NCBI RefSeq assembly: GCF_031582965.1
Contig: NZ_CP134049.1
Span: forward strand, 3,472,001 to 3,536,000
Length of the DNA: 64,000 nt
Direction of reading: 5' to 3'
From: Bacillus sp. NEB1478
GTDB lineage: Bacteria > Bacillota > Bacilli > Bacillales > Fictibacillaceae
Each line of letters starts with the position of its first letter. The first letter of the stretch is position 1. Below the pieces are notes generated by a model. It was not told where the DNA came from. It worked only from the letters and a program-made list of their open reading frames with translations, and made no database searches. This document shows, piece after piece, positions 1 through 8,964 of this stretch. The position numbers were made by a program, and so were the translations under genes.

Positions 1-735
1 TGCTAATGCTACAGTAAGAATAGGGAAAGCGAAAATGATAATAATCGTCGTCATAAGCGCTGACCAAGTAAACATCGGCATGCGGAACAACGTCATACCA
101 GGTGCACGCATTTTAAGAATCGTAACAAGGAAGTTAATCCCGGTTAGCAGCGTACCAATACCTGAAATCTGAAGCCCTAGCAAGTAATAGTTCTGGCCAG
201 GTCCTGGACTTAATGCGTTACTTGCAAGAGGCATGTAACTTGTCCATCCTGCTGAAGGTGATCCACCTATAACAAACGAGATGTTAAACAGCATTGCACC
301 GATAAAAAATGTCCAAAAACTTACTGCGTTTAAGTAAGGAAATGCAACGTCTCGAGCACCAATCTGCAATGGTACAACCACGTTGATCAAACCTATTACG
401 AACGGCATCGCCATAAAGAGAATCATGATCGTTCCGTGTGTTGTGAAAATTTCATTGTAATGCTGTGAATCAAGGAATTTCGAATCCGGTACAGCCAGCT
501 GTGTACGCATTAATAAGGCGTCAACCCCACCGCGGAACAGCATTAGTACAGCTGAAACGATATACATAATCCCTAGTTTTTTATGGTCAACGGTTGTTAG
601 CCATTCTGTCCACAGCCAACCCCATTTTTTAAAATATGTTAAATAGAACAAGATTCCCGCTGCTGTTAATGCGATTGAAACGTCGGCACCGTAAATCAGC
701 GGATCTCCTGTTACAAAAAATTCATCCCATTTCAT
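1..735 (-). CDS. qoxB: Quinol oxidase aa3 subunit I, N-terminal part (cut by window edge)
   Basis: Catalytic subunit of the haem-copper menaquinol oxidase, an integral membrane proton pump. Only the first 245 codons are present; the gene continues past base 1. The start is the ATG at 735, with AGGAGG about nine bases upstream. The visible part is strongly hydrophobic with several membrane segments and contains [13 protein letters not shown], where the His is the expected low-spin haem ligand of the family. It lies 33 bases downstream of qoxA in the same direction, the usual qoxA-qoxB order. The lack of CuA ligands in the neighbouring subunit II supports quinol rather than cytochrome c as donor. 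The binuclear-centre histidines lie outside the window. Confidence 0.93.
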   Translation of the reverse strand, partial: MKWDEFFVTGDPLIYGADVSIALTAAGILFYLTYFKKWGWLWTEWLTTVDHKKLGIMYIVSAVLMLFRGGVDALLMRTQLAVPDSKFLDSQHYNEIFTTHGTIMILFMAMPFVIGLINVVVPLQIGARDVAFPYLNAVSFWTFFIGAMLFNISFVIGGSPSAGWTSYMPLASNALSPGPGQNYYLLGLQISGIGTLLTGINFLVTILKMRAPGMTLFRMPMFTWSALMTTIIIIFAFPILTVALA

Positions 736-768
736 TATTAATTGCCTCCTCTGCTACTGGGCATGAGA

Positions 769-1719
769 TTATTCATGAGACTCTGACTCTTCAAGCTTCT
801 TTTTTTGTTCTTTAGCTTCTCTAGAGTGAGGAACTTTTGGCTCATAGCCTAATCGTTCACGTGTTTTTAAAGCATAATCTTGTATTTCGGCATGGTTAAC
901 CCAACCTAAATGAGTTGAAGAAAACGTCATTTGTTTTGTATGGCCCGGAAGCAACAATTTATCATACTGATCTTTCGTTAACTTCGGAGCTTTATTTTTT
1001 GTTTCTGTTGCCCATTTATCGAAAGCGCTTTCTGATACGGATTTCACATCAAATGTTTGGTTTGTGAACCCTTCCCCCGTAAAGTTAGAGTTTCTTCCTT
1101 CATACGTTCCCTGTTCATCCGCTAGTAGATATAACTTCGTTTCCATACCTGCCATCGCATACTTTTGACCCCCTAATTGAGGGACCCAAAACGATGCCAT
1201 AGAGTCAGCCGAAGTTAATTTAAATAAAATAGGACGATCTTCTGGGATGTGAATGTAGTTAACTGTTTCAATCCCTTGCTCCGGATAGGTAAAAATCCAT
1301 TTCCAATCTACAGCTGTCGCGTGAATCACTAAAGGTTCCTTTTTCGAGTCAGCCTTTTCTTTAGCAGCAATCGGAGCCTCTTCTAAAGAATAATTTAATT
1401 TTATCGTTGGAATTGCGAGTGCAATTATAATAATAATCGGAATGATCCACCAGATCGTTTCAAGCAAATGACTTCCTTCATTATCTGGATCATAGCCTTT
1501 ATGATTTTTGTGGTCGCGGTATTTATAAACAATAAAAGTAAACAATGCATATACAACAACTAGAATGAATGCCATGAATCCAATCGAATACATGATCAGT
1601 TCTTTCTGTTGTTGACCCACAGGTCCTTTAGGATCTAGAACTACCATATCGCTGCAGCCGCTAAGCATAACTACAGCAAGCATCAACCCGAATGTCAAAA
1701 ACGGCTTTAACCGTTGCAT
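769..1719 (-). CDS. qoxA: Quinol oxidase aa3 subunit II, lipoprotein
   Basis: Subunit II of the menaquinol oxidase, anchored in the cytoplasmic membrane. I place the start at the ATG at 1719 behind AAGGAAGGTGG; the longer open frame upstream has no signal-like sequence. The N-terminus is a lipoprotein signal with lipobox LSGC near residues 18-21, followed by two membrane helices (about residues 45-65 and 90-110) and a cupredoxin-type extracellular domain. The CuA-binding Cys-x3-Cys of cytochrome c oxidases is absent, as expected for a quinol oxidase. The charged C-terminal tail is rich in Lys and Glu. The gene is followed by qoxB after 33 bases, so the two form one operon, with the promoter somewhere in 1720-2096. 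Confidence 0.93.
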   Translation of the reverse strand: MQRLKPFLTFGLMLAVVMLSGCSDMVVLDPKGPVGQQQKELIMYSIGFMAFILVVVYALFTFIVYKYRDHKNHKGYDPDNEGSHLLETIWWIIPIIIIIALAIPTIKLNYSLEEAPIAAKEKADSKKEPLVIHATAVDWKWIFTYPEQGIETVNYIHIPEDRPILFKLTSADSMASFWVPQLGGQKYAMAGMETKLYLLADEQGTYEGRNSNFTGEGFTNQTFDVKSVSESAFDKWATETKNKAPKLTKDQYDKLLLPGHTKQMTFSSTHLGWVNHAEIQDYALKTRERLGYEPKVPHSREAKEQKKKLEESESHE

Positions 1720-2096
1720 CACCAGGTCCACCTTCCTTTCTCTATTTAAAACATCTTTTTTAACTAAATGATATCTAGCTTCTATTATGGAGCAGATTTC
1801 TAACATTGTGAAGTATATCACAATGTCTTTCGCAGACCAAACAAAAACTAATAACCCTGCCACTATAGTATCAAAACGTCCAAAAAAGTAACCTCAAAAA
1901 ACAGAAGTGTCACAAGTATTTCAAATAAAGCTCACAACTTTATCACACTTTCGTCAAACAATGTTCACTAATTTGGAAAACCCTTCATCTGTTGGAAAAC
2001 AGACTCTTCTTAGAATGACTCAGTTTTATAATTTTTACCCTAATTTTTATTGCTTCACACATGAAAGATCTATTAATCGAAACAAAAATGACAAAA

Positions 2097-2137
2097 AAGA
2101 CTCAAAATGATGCTCTTCTAGAGCAATTTTGAGTCTT
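2097..2137 (-). terminator. Rho-independent terminator-like hairpin
   Basis: Arms AAGACTCAAAAT and ATTTTGAGTCTT flank a smaller inner stem (GCTCT/AGAGC). On the minus strand the hairpin is followed by a run of T. It sits between tcyP and qoxA and would insulate the qox promoter from read-through. Confidence 0.7.
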
Positions 2138-2260
2138 CCTTCATTTTTAGGAATGCTAGGTTGCGGAAATATTCTTTAAAAAACCCGTTGAAATATGAAA
2201 AAGAATTTTTTAGTGCGAATAAATTAGAATTCTCCTTTGGGTAAATCCCCAATATCAGCA

Positions 2261-2290
2261 AGGGAAATAAATTGTATGGGGTCAGTCCCC
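2261..2290 (+). repeat. Dispersed 30-base repeat, copy 1
   Basis: AGGGAAATAAATTGTA followed by T and then GGGGTCAGTCCCC. The same 30 bases, with one mismatch, occur inverted at 14119-14148. The GGGG/CCCC end can pair as a small hairpin. Related GGGGTCTGTCCCC palindromes are at 9158-9174 and 22810-22837. Looks like a REP-type element; no transposase gene is in the window. Confidence 0.75.
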
Positions 2291-2314
2291 AACCCTCAAC
2301 TAACACACCACACA

Positions 2315-2351
2315 AAGAACGGTCTCACCGACAATCGGTGAGACCGTTCTT
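2315..2351 (-). terminator. Terminator of tcyP
   Basis: A perfect 17-base-pair stem beginning AAGAACGGTCTCACCGA with a three-base loop, 17 bases after the tcyP stop codon. The T-run on the minus strand is modest (TTCTTTG). Confidence 0.8.
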
Positions 2352-2367
2352 ATCTATTTGGATTTCA

Positions 2368-3756
2368 TTAAGCACTTACATCCACTTGGTTTCCACTATC
2401 ATTGTACGCTTCCGAATCTAGCTGTTTATTAATTTTACTAGTCAATATTCCTGTTGTCATTGCACCGCTGACATTCAGCGCCGTACGTCCCATGTCGATC
2501 AACGGTTCAACCGAGATCAACAAACCTGCTAATGCTATTGGAAGATCCATCGCTGACAATACAAGTATCGCAGCAAATGTTGCTCCGCCTCCTACCCCCG
2601 CTACACCAAAAGAGCTAAGAGCTACAATCAGAACCAGTGTTAATAAGAAGGATGGCGTTAATGGATCAATGCCAACTGTCGGCGCGATCATTACCGCGAG
2701 CATGGCAGGATATATTCCCGCGCATCCATTTTGTCCGATTGATAAACCGAATGATCCAGCAAAATTCGCAATTCCATCAGGTACACCCATGCTTTTTTGC
2801 GTTTGAATATTTAAAGGAAGCGCCCCTGCACTCGTTCGTGAAGTGAAAGAGAACGAAAGTACCGGAAAAGCTTTTTTCATATATGTTACTGGACTCAAAC
2901 CTGCCAACATCAACAGCAGCAAGTGGATGGCAAACATAATCAGTAAGGCAACATACGAAGCAACAACGAACTTACCGAGTTTTACTATAGCATCCATATC
3001 ACTCAGAGCTACCGTTTTTGTCATTAAGGCAAGAATTCCGTATGGCGTTAAGCGAAGAACTAACGTCACAACACGCATAATGACGGAATAGAAAGCATCC
3101 ACAATTTTTGCAAAAGTCTCAGCATGCTCTTCCTGCTTACTCTTCACACCAAGATAAGCAACACCTATAAAAGCTGCAAAAATGACGACCGCGATTGTTG
3201 AAGTAGCTCTGGCACCTGTAAAGTCTAAAAATGGATTTGCTGGCAGCAGTGACAGCACTTGCTGTGGCAAAGTAACGTCTTTCACCTGAGAAAACGTACC
3301 TTCTAACTGCTCACCCCGTGCTGTTTCAGCATCACCTTGGTCGATTTGTACCGCTTCAAGTCCGAATCCAGATGCCGTTGCAATTCCCACAACGGCTGCT
3401 ACTGCAGTAGTACCTACAAGTAATGCGATGATCAGCACGCTTAACTTTCCGACATTTCCTTTCATATTTAAACGAGTGAACGCTGAAAGTATCGAAATAA
3501 AGACAAGCGGCATAACGATCATTTTTAGAAAGGTTACGTATCCAGCTCCAACAAGATTAAACCAATCCGTTGATGTCGAAGTTACTTCAGAATCTGCACC
3601 ATAACCATATTGAAGCACGAGACCAAACAATATACCTAATCCAAGACCTGTGAACACACGTTTTGAAAAAGAAACATGCTTTTTTTGCATATAAAACAAT
3701 ACACTTAAAAGGATAAGCATAATTGCAATATTCAATAAAACCAAAGTAGCATCCAC
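2368..3756 (-). CDS. tcyP: L-cystine:cation symporter TcyP
   Basis: Membrane importer of the dicarboxylate/amino acid:cation symporter family (DAACS), 462 residues, matching the length of B. subtilis TcyP, which takes up L-cystine. The start is a GTG at 3756 with GGGAGG nine bases upstream. The protein has about eight hydrophobic segments; the N-terminal region (MQKKHVSFSKRVFTGLGLG) and the family core (NPFLDF, GARATSTIAVV, SIGQNGCAGIYPA) are TcyP-like. It stands alone with its own terminator at 2315-2351. In B. subtilis the gene is under CymR control; I did not find a convincing CymR box. A general dicarboxylate carrier is the less likely alternative. Confidence 0.9.
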   Translation of the reverse strand: MDATLVLLNIAIMLILLSVLFYMQKKHVSFSKRVFTGLGLGILFGLVLQYGYGADSEVTSTSTDWFNLVGAGYVTFLKMIVMPLVFISILSAFTRLNMKGNVGKLSVLIIALLVGTTAVAAVVGIATASGFGLEAVQIDQGDAETARGEQLEGTFSQVKDVTLPQQVLSLLPANPFLDFTGARATSTIAVVIFAAFIGVAYLGVKSKQEEHAETFAKIVDAFYSVIMRVVTLVLRLTPYGILALMTKTVALSDMDAIVKLGKFVVASYVALLIMFAIHLLLLMLAGLSPVTYMKKAFPVLSFSFTSRTSAGALPLNIQTQKSMGVPDGIANFAGSFGLSIGQNGCAGIYPAMLAVMIAPTVGIDPLTPSFLLTLVLIVALSSFGVAGVGGGATFAAILVLSAMDLPIALAGLLISVEPLIDMGRTALNVSGAMTTGILTSKINKQLDSEAYNDSGNQVDVSA

Positions 3757-4058
3757 TTGCGAGTCCCTCCCTTATTTCGTGTTAGTACTTCAAATGCCCT
3801 TCGCTTTATAGGAATGATCTTGTGAATACGTTTTTCTTTATATTTTTCAACCACCTCCTTTTTGCACAACAAAAGGCAAGCCTTCTGAATTGAAAGAGCA
3901 TGCCTTTACTGTAATTGTGCTGAGAGTTTTGTGAGCTTATTTACTTGTGTTACAGGTATATTCTTTTGTTTATAAAAATATTCATGTTGTCCCTTTATTT
4001 TTGTAGCTAACTTATATTATCAGGTGTTAAAATTTGGATATATAAGGGGGGTTTTCCA
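3757..4058. other. Divergent intergenic region between tcyP and the PfpI gene
   Basis: Contains an interrupted inverted repeat with arms AAAGGCA and TGCCTTT (3872-3907) and, on the minus strand, an AGGAGG at 3854-3859 that does not belong to tcyP. A TTG at 3850 just behind it would open a 14-codon reading frame ending at 3806, so a leader peptide for tcyP is possible, although the spacing of three bases is short. ATAAGGGGGG before 4059 is the ribosome-binding site of the plus-strand gene. No known riboswitch was recognised. Confidence 0.4.
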
Positions 4059-4634
4059 ATGAAAAAAGTTCTCATGTTTGTTTACGATTCTTTTGCTGAA
4101 TTTGAAGTATCAATCTTAATCACTTGTTTAAGCGGTAAAAAAACTAATATTGATCTCTTTACTTGTTCGGATAAAGCAGCTGGAGAAACTGTGACATCTA
4201 CAGGTAGAATGAAAGTTATGCCTGACCTGACCCTTGATGAAGTGAATCCAGAAGATTATTGTGCGCTCATTATTCCAGGCGGAAGCCCATTCACTCTTTT
4301 TGAGAATAAAAAAGTAATTTCCATGGTCCGATCTTTTTTTGATCAAAACATTTTAATCGGTGCTATTTGCGGCGGACCAGGATTACTTGGAGCTGCTGGC
4401 ATTTTTGAGCATGTTCAGTACACTGCCTCTCTCACAAAAGACGATATGGAATATTTACATGTATTAAATTGGGAAAACAAGCGAGATGAATTACTCGTTG
4501 TCGATCAAAACGTCGTAACGGCAACAGGATCGAACTATATCCAATTTGCTGAAGAAATTTTACGCCAGTTGAATATCGTCCCAAAAACTGAAGAATATCC
4601 ACTTCAATATTTTAGAGAACCTTCACTGGCTTAG
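4059..4634 (+). CDS. DJ-1/PfpI family protein
   Basis: 191-residue cytoplasmic protein of the DJ-1/PfpI (class I glutamine amidotransferase-like) superfamily. Visible family features are the N-terminal strand MKKVLMFVYDSFAEFE, the loop IIPGGSP (about residues 71-77) and the nucleophile elbow AICGGPGLL, in which the Cys near residue 105 is the expected catalytic residue. Members act as glyoxalases, deglycases, proteases or chaperones, and the substrate cannot be told from sequence. The start has a strong AAGGGGGG site. The gene is convergent with the next one and overlaps it by 23 bases at the 3' ends. Confidence 0.85.
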   Translation: MKKVLMFVYDSFAEFEVSILITCLSGKKTNIDLFTCSDKAAGETVTSTGRMKVMPDLTLDEVNPEDYCALIIPGGSPFTLFENKKVISMVRSFFDQNILIGAICGGPGLLGAAGIFEHVQYTASLTKDDMEYLHVLNWENKRDELLVVDQNVVTATGSNYIQFAEEILRQLNIVPKTEEYPLQYFREPSLA

Positions 4635-5355
4635 TTACTAGCTGCTTTGAGATCCACTCTTTGATTTCTTTTAAAACTGGCATTGCTTCCATATCTTCTT
4701 TACTCACTTCACTCCACACAATCCCTGTTGGTTTCGGGTATGGTGAATTTGTTTTAATCAACCCTTTTTCCGTTGCAATCCAATCAACCGTCAAATCATA
4801 CACATCAACAGGGATATCCTCTTCTACAAGCTGTGCACTTTGTATCGAAGTGATAATCGGAACCTCATTATTGCCAAGTTCCCTGATGATCGCATATTCC
4901 CGATCCGCATATCCTTCCCCTTTTCCTAACCTCCTGCCATCAGGATGAATGGCAACTGAACCGACTACAATCAGGTCAATTTCAGGCATTTGCGACAAAG
5001 GAAGAACCCTTCCATATTTCATGATGCTCGAAAGACTAGCCGCTTTTCTTTCTTCACCTTTTGGAACCCACTCCGGTTTAACCTGAATGAACCCCTTTTT
5101 CAGCCTTGGTGTAGGAACTAGCAGCATTTTTCCATCTTTTAAAATCTGTGTACGGAGCGGCAGCTGAGGAGAATCTGGGTTCACTTTTATTACGTTTGCC
5201 CTTTTGTATTGCTCCATTTCTGTTATGTATCTTGCTGCGGCCTCGGCTCCTTTAAAGTTAGGAATTCGATTTACGAGCGGAAACGGAAACCGTCCCAGTT
5301 TTTCTTGTGAAAGTTTGTTCCACACTTGATTTCGGATTTCATCTTTTTTGTTCAT
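4612..5355 (-). CDS. 5-formyltetrahydrofolate cyclo-ligase family paralogue
   Basis: 247-residue cytoplasmic protein of the 5-FCL/MTHFS superfamily. It is longer and more divergent than the roughly 190-residue housekeeping enzyme. The C-terminal half carries the family pattern GRRLGKGEGYADREYAII, where the GxGxGYxDRE-like loop binds nucleotide and folate in true cyclo-ligases. The N-terminal half (WNKLSQEKLGRFPFPLVNRI) matches a paralogue group (MTHFSD-like) that published comparative work links to thiamine salvage; that role is inference here. Start ATG at 5355 behind AAAAGGAG. Single gene, convergent with and overlapping the PfpI gene; no thiamine gene is adjacent. Confidence 0.75.
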   Translation of the reverse strand: MNKKDEIRNQVWNKLSQEKLGRFPFPLVNRIPNFKGAEAAARYITEMEQYKRANVIKVNPDSPQLPLRTQILKDGKMLLVPTPRLKKGFIQVKPEWVPKGEERKAASLSSIMKYGRVLPLSQMPEIDLIVVGSVAIHPDGRRLGKGEGYADREYAIIRELGNNEVPIITSIQSAQLVEEDIPVDVYDLTVDWIATEKGLIKTNSPYPKPTGIVWSEVSKEDMEAMPVLKEIKEWISKQLVTKPVKVL

Positions 5356-5476
5356 TATGTTTCTCCTTTTCGTTCTAATAGGATAAAAGTCACCAACAAA
5401 AGAAGGACTATTCTCCTGTTTCGCATAATAAAGTGAGAGGGATATTTGAAATTATTCTTTTAAAGGGGGAAATTTA

Positions 5477-5929
5477 ATGACACTTTACGGCACTGTTGTT
5501 TTAATTCATGTGATCGCAGCTATTATAGGACTTGGTGCGAGCTTTGCGATGCCTGTTGTTACTAAGTTTGCAAAAACAAAAAGCCAGGCTCAATTCGCAC
5601 TTGATCTAAACGCAAAAATTGAAACACTTCCGAAAATCGGAAGCCTAGCCTTACTTTTTACAGGACTTATTTTAGGATATATGAACACCGCATTATTTAC
5701 TGAGGTTTGGTATATAACCTCACTTGTCATATACGTTGTGGCACAAGTTCTCGTTATTGGAATCATCCCGAAAAAGCAAAAGCAGATGAGTGAGATCCTC
5801 GTTGGTCACGATGGCGATGACTTGCCGGATGATTACAGAATGATTGATAAGCAGACAGACCCTTACATCTATCTTTTACACAGTTTGGCCGTCGTAATAA
5901 TTATATTAATGGTTGTTAAACCGTTTTAA
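5477..5929 (+). CDS. DUF2269-type integral membrane protein
   Basis: 150-residue protein with four predicted membrane helices (about residues 3-25, 50-70, 75-97 and 127-148). The opening LYGTVVLIHVIAAIIGLGAS resembles the DUF2269 family of uncharacterised small membrane proteins. A conserved His sits in helix 1 (IHVIAA) and another in the last helix (LLHSLAVV), a pattern that could bind a metal or haem, but this is speculation. Ribosome-binding site AAAGGGGG precedes the ATG. It is followed by a 53-residue reading frame after 64 bases. Confidence 0.7.
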   Translation: MTLYGTVVLIHVIAAIIGLGASFAMPVVTKFAKTKSQAQFALDLNAKIETLPKIGSLALLFTGLILGYMNTALFTEVWYITSLVIYVVAQVLVIGIIPKKQKQMSEILVGHDGDDLPDDYRMIDKQTDPYIYLLHSLAVVIIILMVVKPF

Positions 5930-5993
5930 TCTAACATAATCACAACACCACTTGGACACAATACGGTGTATCAAGAAATAGGAGTGAACAAAC

Positions 5994-6155
5994 ATGTCAC
6001 GTGGTAAAGATTTTGAACATAAGAAAAAAGGCCATCCGGGCAGATTTCCAGATAACACGCTGCAAAACAGACTCGTGCAAGCGAGTGATGAAACTGACTC
6101 CACTTCGCTGGAAACAAAGGAAGCTTTTAAAAATCGCACAGAAGAAACAGAATAA
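5994..6155 (+). CDS. Small charged hypothetical protein (53 aa)
   Basis: Short reading frame starting MSRGKDFEHKKKGHPGRF, preceded by AGGAGTG about eight bases before the ATG. It is rich in Lys, Glu, Asp and Thr, has no hydrophobic segment and no Cys. The Gly-His-Pro-Gly stretch followed by an acidic tail looks like a Bacillus spore- or stress-type small protein, but I do not recognise a family. It lies between a membrane protein gene and yfmM, all on the plus strand. Called from the ribosome-binding site, codon pattern and clean stop. Confidence 0.6.
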   Translation: MSRGKDFEHKKKGHPGRFPDNTLQNRLVQASDETDSTSLETKEAFKNRTEETE

Positions 6156-6295
6156 TTTACTCGAGCACTCTTGGTAAAATAGACCATGGGTGCTTTTTCT
6201 TGAATAGGATTATACATCCGCCTATTGAGTTCCTTCCCCATTCAATACTATAATCTTAGAGGGAACACATTACTGACAGAAAAGGTGTTATATAG

Positions 6296-7852
6296 ATGAG
6301 TATTTTAACTGTAAAAGATTTGAGTCACGGTTTTGGCGACCGGGCAATTTTTAACAATGTTTCATTCCGTCTTTTAAAAGGTGAACATATCGGTTTAATC
6401 GGTGCAAATGGTGAAGGAAAATCAACCTTCATGAACATTATCACAGGCAAGCTTAAGCCTGATGAAGGAAAAGTCGAATGGGCGAAGAAAGTGCGTGTCG
6501 GCTATCTCGATCAGCACACCGTTTTAGAAAAAGGGATGACAATCCGCGACGTACTAAAAAGTGCTTTTCAATATTTGCTCGACATGGAAAATGAAATGAA
6601 CAGCATGTACGAAAAAATGGGAGAAGCCACTCCTGAAGAACTTGAAAAACTTCTTGAAGATGTTGGGGTACTTCAGGATACGTTAACGAATAACGATTTT
6701 TACGTAATTGATGCTAAAGTTGAAGAAATCGCCCGTGGTTTAGGTCTTGAAGACATCGGACTGGATCGTGACGTTCATGACTTGAGCGGCGGCCAGCGTA
6801 CAAAAGTCTTATTAGCAAAACTACTACTGGAAAAACCAGAAATTCTTTTGCTGGATGAGCCGACAAACTACCTGGACGAACAGCACATCGAATGGCTGAA
6901 GCGCTACTTGCAGGAATACGAAAATGCTTTTATTTTGATCTCGCATGATATTCCATTCCTAAACAGTGTTATCAATTTGATCTATCACATGGAGAATCAG
7001 GAATTGAATCGTTATGTAGGTGACTATGATCACTTCAAATCGGTTCATGAGATGAAAAAGTCCCAGCTGGAATCAGCTTATAAACGCCAGCAGCAGGAAA
7101 TTGCCGGTCTAAAAGATTTCGTTGCGCGTAACAAAGCTCGTGTTTCCACACGAAACATGGCGATGTCCCGCCAGAAAAAACTCGATAAAATGGACGTTAT
7201 TGAACTGGCTCGTGAAAAGCCGAAGCCGGAATTCAATTTCAAAGAAGCACGCACACCAAGCAAGCTGATTTTTGAAACGAAGGACCTTATCATCGGATAT
7301 GATGAGCCATTGTCACGCCCGCTTAACTTGCGTATGGAACGCGGACAAAAAATCGCTTTAGTCGGTGCGAACGGTATTGGTAAAACAACATTGCTGCGCA
7401 GTCTTCTAGGTGAGATCAATCCTGTCTCAGGTACAGTTGACCGCGGTGAAAACCTGGAAATCGGTTATTTCGAGCAGGAAATTAAGAAGGCGAACCACAA
7501 CACATGTATCGAAGAGATCTGGAGCGAGTTTCCCGGCTTCTCTCATCATGAAGTGCGTGCGGCACTTGCAAAATGCGGATTGACGACAAAACATATCGAG
7601 AGCAAAGTGGAAGTATTGAGCGGTGGCGAAAAAGCGAAAGTCCGTTTATGTAAACTGATCAACCACGAAAATAACGTACTCGTACTCGATGAGCCGACAA
7701 ACCACTTAGACGTTGAGGCGAAAGAAGAATTGAAGCGCGCATTGAGAGCTTTCAAAGGCAGCGTTCTATTGATCTCCCATGAACCTGAATTCTATCAAGA
7801 AGTTGCCAATGAAGTTTGGAATTGCGAAAAATGGACAACAAAAGTATTTTAA
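6296..7852 (+). CDS. yfmM: ABC-F family ATPase YfmM
   Basis: 518-residue cytoplasmic protein with two ABC ATPase domains and no membrane segment. Domain 1 has Walker A GANGEGKST (about residues 35-43), signature LSGGQRTKV and Walker B ILLLDEPTNYLD. Domain 2 has GANGIGKTT (about 356-364), signature LSGGEKAKV and VLVLDEPTNHLD. The linker carries the basic ABC-F segment (RNKARVSTRNMAMSRQKKLD) that in this family reaches into the ribosomal E site. Length and start (MSILTVKDLSHGFGDRAIF) match B. subtilis YfmM. ABC-F proteins relieve stalled ribosomes or protect them from antibiotics; the specific trigger is not visible. Followed by a terminator. Confidence 0.92.
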   Translation: MSILTVKDLSHGFGDRAIFNNVSFRLLKGEHIGLIGANGEGKSTFMNIITGKLKPDEGKVEWAKKVRVGYLDQHTVLEKGMTIRDVLKSAFQYLLDMENEMNSMYEKMGEATPEELEKLLEDVGVLQDTLTNNDFYVIDAKVEEIARGLGLEDIGLDRDVHDLSGGQRTKVLLAKLLLEKPEILLLDEPTNYLDEQHIEWLKRYLQEYENAFILISHDIPFLNSVINLIYHMENQELNRYVGDYDHFKSVHEMKKSQLESAYKRQQQEIAGLKDFVARNKARVSTRNMAMSRQKKLDKMDVIELAREKPKPEFNFKEARTPSKLIFETKDLIIGYDEPLSRPLNLRMERGQKIALVGANGIGKTTLLRSLLGEINPVSGTVDRGENLEIGYFEQEIKKANHNTCIEEIWSEFPGFSHHEVRAALAKCGLTTKHIESKVEVLSGGEKAKVRLCKLINHENNVLVLDEPTNHLDVEAKEELKRALRAFKGSVLLISHEPEFYQEVANEVWNCEKWTTKVF

Positions 7853-7860
7853 TAAACTTG

Positions 7861-7890
7861 AACCTTCACTTTTAAAAGTGGGGGTTTTTT
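7861..7890 (+). terminator. Terminator of yfmM
   Basis: CACTTTTAAAAGTG palindrome extended by CC/GG pairs and followed by GGTTTTTTATTTT. It overlaps the 3' end of the convergent NERD gene. Confidence 0.8.
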
Positions 7891-8869
7891 ATTTTGGCAG
7901 CGGAAGCTTGTAAGTGGCGGAATTGGTGTTGCCTCCAGGGAGAATTCCCATCGAAAATAGGAGCTTTTTCATCGAGTTTCTAGAAGATATGTGCAGGAAT
8001 TTTCTTAATGCTTTATTTTTAACGTTTTTATCAAATAAAAGGGAGTAATCTTGTATAGCTTGAATGTGCGCAGTTTTGGATCGTTTTTGACAAGAGCTGC
8101 AAAACCAGTTTCCATAAGTGCGAATCATTGGTAGATTTCCACAATAAGGACAAATAACACCTGTCTGAATGTCATCTGGATGAATGTTGTAAATGCTCAG
8201 CAAATCACTATTATTAGGTTCATGTTGTTTGAACAGTTTTGCAGAAAGCCGATTCATGTCTTTTTTTTCTAAAATTATATCTGAGGGTGTGTTGATGAAC
8301 TCCCTTATTTTAGAGGCTAAAACTCTTCCTCTGACAATTTTTTCAGCTTTTGCTTTTTCATAAAGCGGTGATAATGAAATATGAGACCTGGGATTTGTAA
8401 TCACAACGAGGGTGTAAAGAGGGATCTTTGAAAATTTGTTTTGTATGAGCCATTTTGCAAAATATTCTTTCTGTAATTCAACCTGAATTACAGGATCGGA
8501 AAATGTTTCTTTCACACCATTTCTTGTTCTAATCATCTGATCAAACTGATGATCGAAATAAAGATCACCAATCATATTCTTTACTTCCAGCAGCAAACAA
8601 AATTGAGGGTGAACAAGCAAACAATCGATTTGAAAATAATATTTTTTACTAGAAACTCTCAGTAAGCGAAGATCATGCAGAATATCAAATACATCATGTT
8701 GTAATTCGGATAAATGAAAATCTAGTGACTCTTCTCCAATATGGCCAGTATGAGATTTAGAGTATTCATTTCGTATATCATGCATACTCGGGTGATTCAG
8801 CAGTAATCGGTTTAAAATTACTTCAAGTTTTAGCAATTTAAGAGACTTTGTTCGTTGTTTTTTTATCAA
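7889..8869 (-). CDS. NERD domain and zinc-ribbon protein
   Basis: 326-residue protein with an N-terminal nuclease-related domain (NERD). The GHIGEESLDFHLSEL stretch (about residues 42-56) and the D...E-x-K core (FQIDCLLV ... LLLEVKN, about 79-98) match the restriction-endonuclease-like active site of that family. A C-terminal zinc ribbon has CPYCG (about 239-243) and CSSCQK (about 256-261). NERD proteins are thought to bind or cut DNA; most are uncharacterised. The start is a TTG at 8869 behind AGGAAGAGGTGG. Single gene, convergent with yfmM and ending inside its terminator. A second NERD protein is at 47989-48723. Confidence 0.8.
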   Translation of the reverse strand: MIKKQRTKSLKLLKLEVILNRLLLNHPSMHDIRNEYSKSHTGHIGEESLDFHLSELQHDVFDILHDLRLLRVSSKKYYFQIDCLLVHPQFCLLLEVKNMIGDLYFDHQFDQMIRTRNGVKETFSDPVIQVELQKEYFAKWLIQNKFSKIPLYTLVVITNPRSHISLSPLYEKAKAEKIVRGRVLASKIREFINTPSDIILEKKDMNRLSAKLFKQHEPNNSDLLSIYNIHPDDIQTGVICPYCGNLPMIRTYGNWFCSSCQKRSKTAHIQAIQDYSLLFDKNVKNKALRKFLHISSRNSMKKLLFSMGILPGGNTNSATYKLPLPK

Positions 8870-8964
8870 GAAACCACCTCTTCCTAATGAGTTATTACAA
8901 AAGTTCTCTAAAAAGAGCTATTTTCCTTTGAGAAAGAAAAGAAAATTTTGGTAGAAAGGTTATT

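Larger units (their letters stand above)
1720..2367. other. Intergenic region upstream of qoxA
   Basis: No convincing gene. Short open frames at about 1907-2110 and 2118-2315 lack ribosome-binding sites and run through hairpins, so I do not call them. The stretch holds two strong inverted repeats (2097-2137 and 2315-2351) and a dispersed 30-base element at 2261-2290. The qox promoter should lie between 1720 and about 2096, but I cannot point to convincing -35/-10 boxes. Confidence 0.6.

Noticed and set aside
1907..2315. Two short open frames upstream of qoxA
   Set aside because: No ribosome-binding sites, low-complexity composition, and both cross terminator-like hairpins.
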